Source of the DNA: Planctomycetota bacterium
GTDB lineage: Bacteria; Planctomycetota; Planctomycetia; Pirellulales; Pirellulaceae
Assembly: GCA_027619595.1 (NCBI GenBank)
Contig: JAQCHP010000025.1
Span: 1 to 44,673 of the forward strand
Reading direction: 5' to 3'
DNA: 44,673 bases
This document shows, piece after piece, positions 27,691 to 36,743 of the stretch (positions within the stretch are counted from its first letter, which is position 1; every line of letters begins with the position of its first letter). Made by a program: the position numbers and the translations under genes. The notes below the pieces were generated by a model. That model was not told where the DNA came from. It made no database searches and was given only the letters and a program-made list of their open reading frames with translations.

Positions 27691-30036
27691 TTAAGTGTTT
27701 GGACAGCGCACCGTGGATCGCGTGGCGATCCCGCAAGAAGCGAAGAGCGCGAGGAGCAGCACCATGCTCGTCGGTTCGGGGACGCTCGCTGTTGCGGCGA
27801 GGAGATTCATGTTGCCCGATTGGCCAAAGTTGTTTTTCCAGACAACGTAATCCGCTTGGGTCACGGCTCCTGGTGTCGAGTCGTTGGGAAGTGTGACAGA
27901 ACTGCCGAGCGCATCTCGCCACACAGTGTAGTCCTCCGCGTCGACGACATCGTCTTGGTTGTAGTCCCCGTGAAGGACGAAAACCGGTATCACTGCGAGC
28001 CCCAGGCTTGTCGGTTGGAAGTCGACCGCCCAACCAAGGCCGCTTGGTAACGTTGCCGCCGAAAAGTCGAAGTTGGGCTCGCCGACGATCGAGCTCGCCG
28101 TGAAGATCGGGAACGTCATCCCTGCAGTTGGCGTGAAGTTGCTGTCAAGCGTCACCACGAAGTTGCCAGCGAGGTTTGCCGCGCCGGTTACCGTGAGCTT
28201 TCCGAAGTCGCTGGCGCTGAGAAGACCGAAACGGATGTCGGCGCCCGCTTGCTGGGTGAGCGAACCGACCGCGGCTTCTTCTACGTTCATGACGGAGCCC
28301 GACTGTAACGTGAGGCCGCGGGTGATGGTGGAGCCAAACAAGTTCAGAGTCCCGGCGTTCGTAAGATCAGAGCGGATTTGGCTGCCGAAAATGGCTTCGA
28401 CAAGTGCGTTGTTGACGATCGACTGACCGACGTTCGTTTCAATGCTGCTGCGGCCGGCGGTCAACGCACCACGAGCTTTGAGCAGGGAGTCGACGCCGGT
28501 CACCGTGGTGATCGTCGTCCCGCCGCTCGAACCGAGCGTGATGTCCTGCCCTTCCATCAGACCGGCTGATGAAACGGTTGTGGTCGTGCCGCGCTGCAGG
28601 GTGATCAGTCCATCCGAATCCACGCGGCCGCCCGTGACATTGAGCGTGACGTTCGACGCCGCCTCTCCGCCGGTGACTAGCGAATCGTGCGACACGAGCC
28701 GAGCCCCGCCGCTGATGGTGGCGTTGGTCGTCCCGCCGCCACCGAAGACGCCCATCCGGAGCCCCGAGCGGAATGTCGCCAACGAGTTGTTCGTGAGTGT
28801 CGCCGTGGTTGTTGTGGCGCTGCCGCCCCAGTCACTGATCGGGCCGCCGTTCGTGCCGACCTCCAGGATGCCATTGTTCATGTCAAGCGTGGCATTGCCC
28901 AGATCGAAGTAGGAGGGGGTAGAAAAGCTCCCGCCGTTGCGGATGGGCGTGGTGGTGTTGTTACTGAATATGAATCCAGATGTGATGGTCCTGGACACGA
29001 CTCCCACGTCCACAAGCAGCGTCGAGCGAGACGGTGCGAATCGTCGAGCCGCCCCCCATGCGAAAGGTCGACGTCGTGCGGAATGTTCCGCTGTTGGTGA
29101 CGTTCCCGACAAACGTCGCGTTCCCCGTGCCGGCGCGAAGCTGGCTAACCGTTGCGAGGCCCGAGTTCGCAACCGTGACGGTCGCATTGCCGGACGAGCC
29201 TGCCCCCCAGTCGCTAACATTGCTAATCGCCGTTAGGGTCGAGCCGGCCCCGGTAACGGTCAGCGAGCCGACGGCGTTGTTACCGACGTCGATAAACGAG
29301 CCGGCCGTGATGTCGCCCCCGCCGGTCGCCTTCAGGTGGACGCCGTCGTCGACGGCATGCGAGTCGACGAACTCCAACAGGGCCGTGCCGTTATACTCGA
29401 GGTCGACTCCCGACAAGGCGTTGAGCTCCCCGCCGGAGTTAATGAAGGTCGTGCCGCGGACGAGCGTCGTGTCGCCGGCGATGCGCAGCTCGCCGCCGCT
29501 GTTAACCCGCACCAGGCCCGCCGCGTCGTTGAATGAATAGGTGAGGGTCTGAACGCTCGAACCACTGTTCACCTCGACGAAGCCATCGTTCACCACACTG
29601 AGAGTGTTCGTCGTAACCGTCGCGTTGTTGAGCGACAGGATGGCGTTGTCGAAGACGTCCACGTCAGGCGTGTTGAGCCCGAGGCTCGCAATGGTGTGGA
29701 CATTGAGTGCTTGAAGGTCGCCGTTTCTGAAATCCATCTGCTGGGTCGCGTTAAGCACCGCCCCATTGGCGCCGGTAAACGTGTATTGCTTCGTCGTAGG
29801 GCTGTTGACGAACAGACCTCGGATTGTCGTACTCGCCGACAACTGGACATTGGTGACGGCCAGTGGAATGCCAGAACCAGCGTCGTTGGTAAAGAAGGCG
29901 TCTTCCGTGGCATCGGGCTGGCCACCACCAGCAATTGTCCAAGAGAATGACGAAACCAGTCGCTGGAAATCCCCGACCACTGGTTGGCACGGCCAACGCT
30001 GGGGGCGAGGAGGAGGACGAGGCGTGCGGCGGACAT
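27691..30036 (-). pseudogene. PEP-CTERM, dockerin-like autotransporter-style surface protein with two frameshifts
   Basis: A surface or exported repeat protein of about 780 residues if joined. The signal sequence (ATG 30036, ARLVLLLAPSVGRAN) is in one frame. The beta-rich first part (WTIAGGGQPDATEDAFFTND through GNVTNSGTFRTTSTFRMGGG) is in the -1 frame, and from about 29,020 the coding character returns to the first frame (VVSRTITSGFIFSNN onward). The C-terminal part has many GGA/TLNLFGSTIT-type passenger repeats, a dockerin-like pair (GDYNQDDVVDAEDYTVWRDA and QADYVVWKNNFGQSG) and a PEP-CTERM sorting tail (VPEPTSMVLLLALFASCG). Such tails direct anchoring or sorting at the envelope. The two shifts cancel, which fits two small indels, sequencing errors or a decaying gene. 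Higher G+C than the neighbours. Confidence 0.75.
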
Positions 30037-30144
30037 GGGAGTGGTCTCAGGGAGCGGCTAAATTGCGACTCGCCCCATTGTACTATCAATTCCTGCGGCC
30101 CGGTAGCTAAAAACCGGCCTGAATCCTGAATGCTGTACGATCTG

Positions 30145-30316
30145 TGTACGATGGACTTCCAGTCCGTCGGCTCTTCTTGTCGTTGCATCGACGGACTAGA
30201 AGTCCATCGTACAACTGTGCGCTCTCGGTACGACGGACTTCCAGTCCGTCGAATTCTTTCGTTTCGGAGCGATGGTGATCGAAGGTGATCTTCGACGGAC
30301 TAGAAGTCCGTCGTAC
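30145..30316. repeat. Pair of long inverted repeats built from REP-like hairpins
   Basis: Arms 30145-30169 and 30189-30213 are inverted copies of 25 bases with one mismatch and a 19-base loop. Arms 30228-30253 and 30291-30316 are inverted copies of 26 bases with one mismatch and a 37-base loop. Each 19-base core is itself a palindrome (GACGGACTTCCAGTCCGTC type), so all four arms can also fold alone. The structure resembles the REP pairs mobilised by RAYT-type transposases, but no such transposase is in the window. Confidence 0.88.
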
Positions 30317-30466
30317 AACAGCCCGATCGCTGGCCTCTACTGCGGTCGATGGATTCAACCGCTGTCTATTGCGACCATTTCTTCCTGCTGGCCGGCGATG
30401 CAACCGATTGAAGTTAAAGCAATGCGAGACCGACCGTTGGTAGAGCCTCCCAACAAAGAAAGTGCC

Positions 30467-30548
30467 GGGCCGATGGCCCTAACGGTTTTCGGATCTCCTC
30501 ATACCCAGTCCGATGGACTGGGCTATGCAAACGGCGGGGCTTTGCCCC
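30467..30548. repeat. Cluster of palindromes (right flank of the PEP-CTERM locus)
   Basis: Three palindromes: GGGCCGATGGCCC (30467-30479), CCCAGTCCGATGGACTGGG (30504-30522) and GGGGCTTTGCCCC (30536-30548), with ATGCAAACGGC between the last two. They are close variants of the cluster at 27439-27520. Between 30041 and 30676 I find no gene, only this cluster and the long inverted repeats. Confidence 0.8.
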
Positions 30549-30676
30549 TCGGAGTCAACGTTAGAGCATTGGTGACAGCTCAACGGAATAAAGTCGCGGA
30601 AAATCCCTGGTTAGCTGCCCAAAATGTGGATAAGGACAAAGATTGATTCCCACCACGGCATGGCGGCAGGCCCGTT

Positions 30677-31927
30677 CTATGGGGCGCACTGACTATTGGG
30701 CCACTTACCCTCGGCACGTAGTCGGGCAACTTCACCCGCGTCCTTATCTCCCCGACCAGATAGGCAGACGACGACATTTTCGGTTGGCTTGCGCTCGGCG
30801 GCAATGCGCATGGCTTGCGATATGGCGTGGGCCGACTCGAGTGCCGGTAAAATTCCTTCGGTCTGCGCCAGCAGATCAAAGGCCCGCATGGCATCGGTAT
30901 CTTCACAATAGCGATACTCAACTCGACCGACTGACTTCCAGTAGCTATGCTCGGGACCAACACCCGGATAATCAAGTCCAGCACTCATGGAGTGTACGTC
31001 GCATGTTTGCCCATCTTCATCCTGCATGACGTAGCTGTAACTGCCGTGGAGGATGCCGGGCGAACCGTAGCTAAGGGGTGACGCGTGATCGCCCGGGGTT
31101 GGTCCACGCCCTCCAGCTTCGATGCCATACAAGGCAACACCGGTATCTTCGATGAATGGATAAAACATCCCGGCCGCGTTGCTACCTCCACCAACACAGG
31201 CGACAACCGCATCGGGCAAGCGACCAATCCGCTCGATCGACTGTTCGCGTGCTTCGCGACCAATGACCGATTGGAAGTCCCGTACAATCATGGGAAAGGG
31301 GTGCGGCCCAACGACCGATCCGATGATGTAGTGCGTCTGCTCGACGCTGGACATCCAGTCGCGCATCGCTTCGTTGATGGCATCCCGAAGTGTTCGAGAG
31401 CCACTGGTCACGGGACGCACCTCGGCGCCAAGCAATTTCATACTGAAGACATTGGGAGCCTGGCGCCGAATATCTTCTTCGCCCATATAGACAACGCAAG
31501 GGAGTCCGAATCGAGCACACGCGGTAGCTGTCGCAACTCCATGTTGACCGGCACCTGTTTCTGCGATAACCCGAGTCTTTCCCATCCGCAGGGTGAGCAA
31601 TGCCTGACCCAACGTGTTATTGATTTTATGGGCGCCGGTGTGATTGAGATCTTCCCGTTTGAGCCAAATTTGAGCTCCACCTACGGCTTGAGTGAGCCTA
31701 GCGGCAAAGTAGAGGGGGGAGGGCCTGCCGACATAGTTCTGCCACAGATCATTCAGCTCTCGCTGGAATTCGGGATCGGCTTTGGCCTCTGCGTAAGCAG
31801 CGGTCAATTCGTCCAAGGCGAAAATTAATGTTTCGGGCACATAGCGGCCGCCAAATTGACCGAAGCGTCCCTCAATATTGGGAACTGTTCCGGCCGCCGG
31901 GGCAAGGTAATTTGCAGTTGGGTTCAT
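30677..31927 (-). CDS. trpB: Tryptophan synthase beta chain
   Basis: A 416-aa PLP enzyme that joins indole and serine to make tryptophan. [16 protein letters not shown] marks the N-terminus. The PLP lysine lies in [15 protein letters not shown], the [13 protein letters not shown] loop and the phosphate-binding [10 protein letters not shown] are intact, and [16 protein letters not shown] is the conserved COMM/gating region. I chose ATG 31927, which gives the usual length; an ATG at 31966 would add 13 non-conserved residues. Divergent from mutM. trpA is not next to it: downstream lies 636 bases of palindromic repeats, so the alpha subunit must be coded elsewhere. Confidence 0.95.
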   Translation of the reverse strand: MNPTANYLAPAAGTVPNIEGRFGQFGGRYVPETLIFALDELTAAYAEAKADPEFQRELNDLWQNYVGRPSPLYFAARLTQAVGGAQIWLKREDLNHTGAHKINNTLGQALLTLRMGKTRVIAETGAGQHGVATATACARFGLPCVVYMGEEDIRRQAPNVFSMKLLGAEVRPVTSGSRTLRDAINEAMRDWMSSVEQTHYIIGSVVGPHPFPMIVRDFQSVIGREAREQSIERIGRLPDAVVACVGGGSNAAGMFYPFIEDTGVALYGIEAGGRGPTPGDHASPLSYGSPGILHGSYSYVMQDEDGQTCDVHSMSAGLDYPGVGPEHSYWKSVGRVEYRYCEDTDAMRAFDLLAQTEGILPALESAHAISQAMRIAAERKPTENVVVCLSGRGDKDAGEVARLRAEGKWPNSQCAP

Positions 31928-32019
31928 AAGCCCTATGGTATCAAGCACCGGCCGATTTGACCACATCCGCCGTCAAACACCTACCACGAAGATAGGACTT
32001 CTTTTCCCGGGGAGATCCA

Positions 32020-32883
32020 ATGCCTGAATTGCCCGAAGTCGAAACCATGCGGCGTGGGATCGCCCATGTTGTCGGAAGCGTCATCACGGAACTACACGTC
32101 CCTCAAGGAACTTGCAAGCCGATCCGAATTCAACCCGACGCACGGAAAATGCGACGGCAAATCGTCGGTCAAACGATTACCAGCGTGGGCCGACGAGGAA
32201 AACGTGTTCTGGCCGTCTTGGCGACGGGTGACGCAATTATTTTTGAGCCGCGCATGACCGGCCTGGTCTTGCTCAACGCTCCGCCCGACGAAGAGCATGT
32301 TCGCGTGGCCATTCACTTGAGACACAGTCATTTGGCCACCAGCCTCGAATCGCAAATCATCTTCTGGGATCGCCGCGGTTTGGGGTCGGTTCGCGTTCTG
32401 GATCCTGAGGGACAGGCAAAGGAGTTGGGACCTCATCGACTTGGTCCCGACGCTTTGGACATCAGCGTAAGTGATCTTTCGCAACGGTTCGCCACAAGTC
32501 GTAGTCCGATCAAGGTTGCTCTCTTGGACCAAGGTCGACTAGCAGGCATCGGCAACTTATATGCTTCGGAAATACTGTTTGTCGCCCAAATTCACCCCGC
32601 CGTTTCCTGCTCGGACATCAAGGCTGCTGGCTGGAAACGGCTCCATGCGGCCATGCAATTTGTACTGACCGAGGCGATTCGATACGAAGGCTCGACTCTC
32701 GGCGACGGCACCTATCGCAATGCACTCAACCAACAGGGGAGCTACCAGAATCACCATCGGGTCTATCAAAAAAGTGAAAACCAGTGCCTTGTCTGCCGGA
32801 GGGGTACGGTCCGACGGATCACGCAGTCCCAACGTTCGACGTTCTTTTGTCCAATTTGCCAAAGGCTCCGTAAGCGAGCTTGA
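32020..32883 (+). CDS. mutM: Formamidopyrimidine-DNA glycosylase
   Basis: A 287-aa base-excision repair enzyme (Fpg) that removes 8-oxoguanine and ring-opened purines and cuts the abasic site. The catalytic N-terminus PELPEVET (Pro2, Glu3), the lysine of RRGKRVL (K61) and IGNLYASEILF are intact. The C-terminal zinc finger is complete: CLVC, 16 residues, CPIC, with the DNA-contacting Arg in SQRSTFFC. ATG 32020 with GGGGAG about 6 bases upstream. Divergent from trpB with a 92-base gap; followed on the same strand by the DUF3500-like gene after 147 bases. Confidence 0.96.
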   Translation: MPELPEVETMRRGIAHVVGSVITELHVPQGTCKPIRIQPDARKMRRQIVGQTITSVGRRGKRVLAVLATGDAIIFEPRMTGLVLLNAPPDEEHVRVAIHLRHSHLATSLESQIIFWDRRGLGSVRVLDPEGQAKELGPHRLGPDALDISVSDLSQRFATSRSPIKVALLDQGRLAGIGNLYASEILFVAQIHPAVSCSDIKAAGWKRLHAAMQFVLTEAIRYEGSTLGDGTYRNALNQQGSYQNHHRVYQKSENQCLVCRRGTVRRITQSQRSTFFCPICQRLRKRA

Positions 32884-33030
32884 ACTTCAACCCAGCTGGC
32901 GCACGGTACGCCATTGCAGGGGACGGGGGAGCCGTTGTACCGTATCAGAAGAAAGAACTGACCGCTGAGAGAAACTGCAAGCGTCAGCGTGTCGAGTTGA
33001 GTCCATTCGCAACTATCTTTGGAGTTTGTC

Positions 33031-34062
33031 ATGATTCCAGCCAGCGACAGTCGGGTCAATCGTCGTAATTTTTTGGCGGTTGGGGGAGCGATTGGAGCCT
33101 CTACAGCGTTACCCTGGCTAGGTTCCGCTCAACGAGTCCGCGCCGAAGAACTGATTGCAGGGAAGGTTGGCACCGCCGAAAACGCCGTCGAGCACCTGTT
33201 TGCCTCACTTTCGGAGGCTCAGAGGCAAAAGATATGCTTCGCTTGGGATCATATGGATGCGGAACGCGGTTTGTTGAGGACCCACATCGCGAACAACTGG
33301 CAAATCAGCGAACCCGAAGTGCAGAGCGAATTTTATAGTTCCGAACAACAAGCACTGATCCGAAAAGTTTTTGAGGGAATTATTCGTCCCGACTGGTACC
33401 CGCGGTTTGATCGTCAGTTGAATGACGATGCAGGGGGGTGGGGGCATGAGCAAAGTGTGGCCATCTTTGGCACGCCGGGAACGTCGCAGTTTGAATTCGT
33501 ACTTACCGGCCGACACATGACCATCCGCTGCGACGGCAATTCTGCGGATCACGTCGCGTTTGGTGGCCCCATCTTTTATGGTCACGATCCCGGAAACTTT
33601 AACGAATCAGCAGATCATCCGGGCAACGTCTTTTGGCACCAAGCTGTGGCTGCGAATCGCGTCTATTCGATGTTAGATGGTTCCCAACGCAAATTGGCTT
33701 TGGCCAGTAAATCTCCGGACGAGAAGGAGGTGCCGTTCCAAGGTACCCAAGGAAAATTTTCCGGAATTGCCGTTAAAGAGCTGTCGAGTGACCAGAAGTC
33801 CGAAATGCAACTGGTGCTCGACTTGTTGATTGAACCGTATCGTCAATCCGACCGCGACGAGGTAATATCGTGCCTTACGTCCCAAGGCGGCTTGGATGCC
33901 TGCCATTTGACGTTTTTCCAGGAACCTGACATCGGCAACGACTCCGTCTGGGACAACTGGCGACTGGAAGGCCCATCGTTTGTTTGGTTTTTTCGCGGCG
34001 CGCCCCATGTCCACGTTTGGGTCAACGTTGCGGATGATTCCAGCGTGACTCTCAATTCGTAA
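33031..34062 (+). CDS. Tat-exported DUF3500-like protein
   Basis: A 343-aa protein with a twin-arginine signal near residues 10-20 (NRRNFLAVGGAIGAS), so it is exported folded. The body matches the DUF3500 family as I know it: VEHLFASLSEAQRQKICFAW at the start, QFEFVLTGRHMTIRCDGNS, GGPIFYGHDPGNFNE and a C-terminal FVWFFRGAPHVHVWVNV with paired histidines that could bind a metal. The family has no firmly known role that I can state. ATG 33031 has GGAG 7 bases upstream; the frame is open to a TTG at 33019 within the ribosome site region. Followed by the lipid kinase gene. Confidence 0.85.
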   Translation: MIPASDSRVNRRNFLAVGGAIGASTALPWLGSAQRVRAEELIAGKVGTAENAVEHLFASLSEAQRQKICFAWDHMDAERGLLRTHIANNWQISEPEVQSEFYSSEQQALIRKVFEGIIRPDWYPRFDRQLNDDAGGWGHEQSVAIFGTPGTSQFEFVLTGRHMTIRCDGNSADHVAFGGPIFYGHDPGNFNESADHPGNVFWHQAVAANRVYSMLDGSQRKLALASKSPDEKEVPFQGTQGKFSGIAVKELSSDQKSEMQLVLDLLIEPYRQSDRDEVISCLTSQGGLDACHLTFFQEPDIGNDSVWDNWRLEGPSFVWFFRGAPHVHVWVNVADDSSVTLNS

Positions 34063-34122
34063 CCGCCATTGTCGTTCATGGGTGGGGTGCCCTATCGGTT
34101 GGGAATTCGAGCAGTATTCGCT

Positions 34123-35022
34123 ATGACGGAATCTCCTTGGATTGCCGTTCAACACAATACCATGTCGGGTGCGGGAGGGCAGACGGGCCTCCTGGAAGAA
34201 TTGACGCGGGGCCTAGAAAAATACGGCCTGCGCACTCAGATCTTCACCGATCGTGCGAGTGCACAGCAAGTAATCTCCGACCCTAGATTGCGGCCACACT
34301 TGCGAGGGATCGTCGCAGCGGGTGGCGATGGCACGCTGCTCGACGTTGCCACGCGCTATCCCGGTGTTCCGGTCGCCATCTTGCCGTTGGGAACCGAGAA
34401 CTTGGTCGCTCGTTACCTGGGTATACCACGTTCAGGAAGCGCAGTGGCGGACATGATCGCGTTGAGACGCCTATGCCAACTCGACGCTGCCCGCTTGGGT
34501 GATCATCGATTCACCGTGATGGCCAGCGTCGGATTTGATGCCGACGTCATCCATCGGGCTCATCTTCGTCGCAAGGGGCACATAACGCGTGCACAGTACA
34601 TCCAACCCATCCTTTCCACCATACTCGCTCACAGCTATCCAGAACTCCGAGTTATTATCGACGATCAACCAACTGCCGTTGTGGGGCGTATTGTGGTCGT
34701 AGCCAATCTCCCCATCTACGCGTTGGGCCTCAACATGGTGCCAACCGCCCGCGGAAATGATGGCTGGTTGGATGTACGTGTATTTCAAAAAGGATCGCTA
34801 TGGCACGTGATGCGCTATTTATACCTGATGCAACGTGGGCAACACGAGCACACGTCGGACGTAGTGAAATTGCGAGGCAAGCGGGTGCTCATCGAATCGG
34901 ACGTGGCAGCACCGGTACAAGCCGACGGAGATCCTGCCGGTTGGACTCCCATTCAAATTGACGTCGAACCCGGTTACGGCAATTTCTTTGTGCCAGCGTC
35001 CTTTTCAGCCGACCACAGGTAG
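34123..35022 (+). CDS. Diacylglycerol-kinase-family lipid kinase
   Basis: A 299-aa protein of the DAGK/sphingosine kinase-like (YegS) family. The nucleotide-binding GGDGT lies at residues 67-71 within IVAAGGDGTLLDVA, and ILPLGTENLVARYLGIP (86-102) is the second conserved block; the second domain includes VANLPIYALGLNMVPTA and a DGWLDVRVF. It likely phosphorylates a lipid at the membrane; the substrate is unknown. I chose ATG 34123 as the start nearest the conserved N-terminus; ATG 34078 in the same frame is an alternative, and neither has a strong ribosome site. Its last 49 bases overlap the end of the HAD gene on the other strand. Confidence 0.88.
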   Translation: MTESPWIAVQHNTMSGAGGQTGLLEELTRGLEKYGLRTQIFTDRASAQQVISDPRLRPHLRGIVAAGGDGTLLDVATRYPGVPVAILPLGTENLVARYLGIPRSGSAVADMIALRRLCQLDAARLGDHRFTVMASVGFDADVIHRAHLRRKGHITRAQYIQPILSTILAHSYPELRVIIDDQPTAVVGRIVVVANLPIYALGLNMVPTARGNDGWLDVRVFQKGSLWHVMRYLYLMQRGQHEHTSDVVKLRGKRVLIESDVAAPVQADGDPAGWTPIQIDVEPGYGNFFVPASFSADHR

Positions 35023-35888
35023 TCAACCAGGGCCTGCGCATCTTGATAATCGGGAATCACGAGATCCGCGCCGACGCCGATGAGCCGATCACGTTTCCAC
35101 GGATCAGGTTTACCACTTCGATTTGCTTCGTCGCTCGCCACGGCAATGGCTGTACCTCCGACGGCCTTCACATTTTGAATCTCCACGTAGCCGTCGCCAA
35201 AACCCACGAGTCGCGATCCATCAACCTTGTGGGTCGACAGAATTCGTTCAATAACTTGAGCTTTGGAGAACGAGCGGTAGTCTGTTTGGGCCCCGTAGAC
35301 ATGCTGACCAAAATAGCGATCGAGTTGCAATAGGGCGACCTCTTCCTTCACATAGGCTTCGTCCGTGCCACTTGCGAGATAGAGTCTTGCGCCCCGATGT
35401 TGCAATGCGTCGAGCAACGCAAAGGTTCCGGGCACTGTCATTTCTTGAGGTTGGATCGTCCCCTCGGCGAGCCCTGCTCGGCGCACGTTAATGCGTTCCA
35501 TCAACAGATCGTGGTATTTCTGCTTGTATACTTGCGGATCTTGAGGGGTGCCTCCGCGTTTCGATACTTCCTCGGCAAGTCGGATCATTTGATAAATCGT
35601 CTGTTTTCCGTTCAATTCCATGACAAACTGATGCGCAATCTGCTGGACAGTTTCGGCCGACTCCCTCGTTCCCGTACCGAGCAACACATCGACCATCATC
35701 GGAATCATGACTTCAGGCCACCCCTCGCGGATGAGACTGAGCGTTCCATCAAAGTCAAACAATACATGTTCGGGAACGAGCGCCGACGACACCGCGTGTA
35801 TGACTTCGATGCCGGTGCCACGCAGGAAGTGGGTGTTCTGGCTAACATCGGCAACCCGTTGATAGTTGCCTTCAATTTGATCTGACAT
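34974..35888 (-). CDS. HAD-superfamily hydrolase
   Basis: A 304-aa phosphatase-like protein. The nucleophile motif is LFDFDGTLS (Asp45), preceded by about 40 residues of N-terminal extension. Motif II is LYLASGTDEAYV, the motif III Lys lies in the YRSFSKAQVIERIL stretch and the acidic motif IV reads VGFGDGYVEIQNV. The helical cap sits between motifs I and II (about residues 60-150), as in phosphoglycolate phosphatase and beta-phosphoglucomutase relatives. ATG start at 35888, 34 bases after the RraA-like gene, so the two probably form an operon. Substrate unknown. The gene's 3' end overlaps the lipid kinase gene. Confidence 0.88.
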   Translation of the reverse strand: MSDQIEGNYQRVADVSQNTHFLRGTGIEVIHAVSSALVPEHVLFDFDGTLSLIREGWPEVMIPMMVDVLLGTGTRESAETVQQIAHQFVMELNGKQTIYQMIRLAEEVSKRGGTPQDPQVYKQKYHDLLMERINVRRAGLAEGTIQPQEMTVPGTFALLDALQHRGARLYLASGTDEAYVKEEVALLQLDRYFGQHVYGAQTDYRSFSKAQVIERILSTHKVDGSRLVGFGDGYVEIQNVKAVGGTAIAVASDEANRSGKPDPWKRDRLIGVGADLVIPDYQDAQALVDYLWSAEKDAGTKKLP

Positions 35889-35922
35889 AGCAAACTTTCT
35901 TCAAAGTGTTAGACAAGGCGAT

Positions 35923-36579
35923 CTATAGCACACCGAATTTCTCATAAGCGGCGACGGCTTTCATACCAGCTGCGATAGCATCACGCGTTTCATTTTCAGC
36001 GTGTACTTTTTCCCACGCCTTTGCTATGGCTTGCTGTTCGACCTGCAGTGGAATGACAACGACTCCATCGGCATCGGCAACTACGAGCGATCCGGGCTCG
36101 AACAAAACTCCATCGATTTCTATCGGCACGTCAACGTCAACAACGCGTTGACGGTTTTGACTGTCGTAGATACAACGGCCGCGAGCGTATACAGGAAACT
36201 GCATCGCGGCCATCTTCTTGGTGTCACGTACCGCACCATCGACAATCGCCCCGATACAACCGCTGTTGCGGGCAGCGGTGCTTAACAGTTCGCCCCAAAT
36301 TCCAGAGCGAGTCGACCCGCCTGCTGCACAAATGAAAACATCGTCCGGGCGACACGAGTCAACTGCCTTTAACTCAAGTTCGTAGGGGCTAGGATCTACA
36401 TGGGCCATGTCCGCCCATAAAGTCGTCTTGCATCGTCCAATAAGGATTTGATCGACCGTTTGGGCCGGAAATGCCACACGAGGAGATTGATGGGGGAAAC
36501 CCAACTGATCGAGCGCGTCTGCCACGACGGCGCTGTACAAAGTCTCTCGCATCCTAGGCAAGGTAATCGCATTTGACAT
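35923..36579 (-). CDS. RraA-like / HMG-CHA aldolase family protein
   Basis: A 218-aa protein of the RraA family, which includes 4-hydroxy-4-methyl-2-oxoglutarate/4-carboxy-4-hydroxy-2-oxoadipate aldolases, oxaloacetate decarboxylases and the E. coli RNase E regulator RraA. The conserved core is GIWGELLSTAARNSGCIG followed by IVDGAVRDTKKM, which holds the substrate-binding Arg and the Asp that binds a divalent metal in the aldolases. LVVADADGVVVIP closes the fold. Presence of the active-site residues and the catabolic neighbours (HAD, M81 peptidase, RidA) favours an aldolase or decarboxylase over RNase E control. ATG start at 36579; a 164-base divergent gap separates it from the M81 gene. Confidence 0.85.
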   Translation of the reverse strand: MSNAITLPRMRETLYSAVVADALDQLGFPHQSPRVAFPAQTVDQILIGRCKTTLWADMAHVDPSPYELELKAVDSCRPDDVFICAAGGSTRSGIWGELLSTAARNSGCIGAIVDGAVRDTKKMAAMQFPVYARGRCIYDSQNRQRVVDVDVPIEIDGVLFEPGSLVVADADGVVVIPLQVEQQAIAKAWEKVHAENETRDAIAAGMKAVAAYEKFGVL

Positions 36580-36743
36580 AAAACATATCTCGCTATTCTA
36601 AGGCCAAAGTCGCTGAACAAGCCGGACCCAACCTGATGGGCAATCGCAGAAAAATTACTAAATCTCTGCATTTCACCGTCTTCCGGACCCATCACGTTAT
36701 CGTTCCAATAGGGTAAATTCAAGGCTTCTTCAAGGAACTATCG

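Noticed and set aside
28442-28912. Long plus-strand open frames antisense to the PEP-CTERM gene (also at 29034-29540)
   Set aside because: Their low-complexity Val/Pro/Ser composition is the mirror of the Thr/Gly/Asn-rich repeat protein on the minus strand, which has real domain marks.
30145-30316. Inverted repeats at 30.1-30.3 kb as a CRISPR array
   Set aside because: The units alternate in orientation, the spacers are not of equal length and no cas gene is present.
30272-30646. Plus-strand open frame of 124 codons next to trpB
   Set aside because: Most of it translates inverted repeats and palindromes; no ribosome site or family resemblance.
35923-36579. RraA-like protein as a regulator of RNase E
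   Set aside because: The catalytic Asp/Arg segment of the aldolase branch is kept and the neighbours are catabolic, so an enzyme is more likely; the regulator role is not supported by the sequence.
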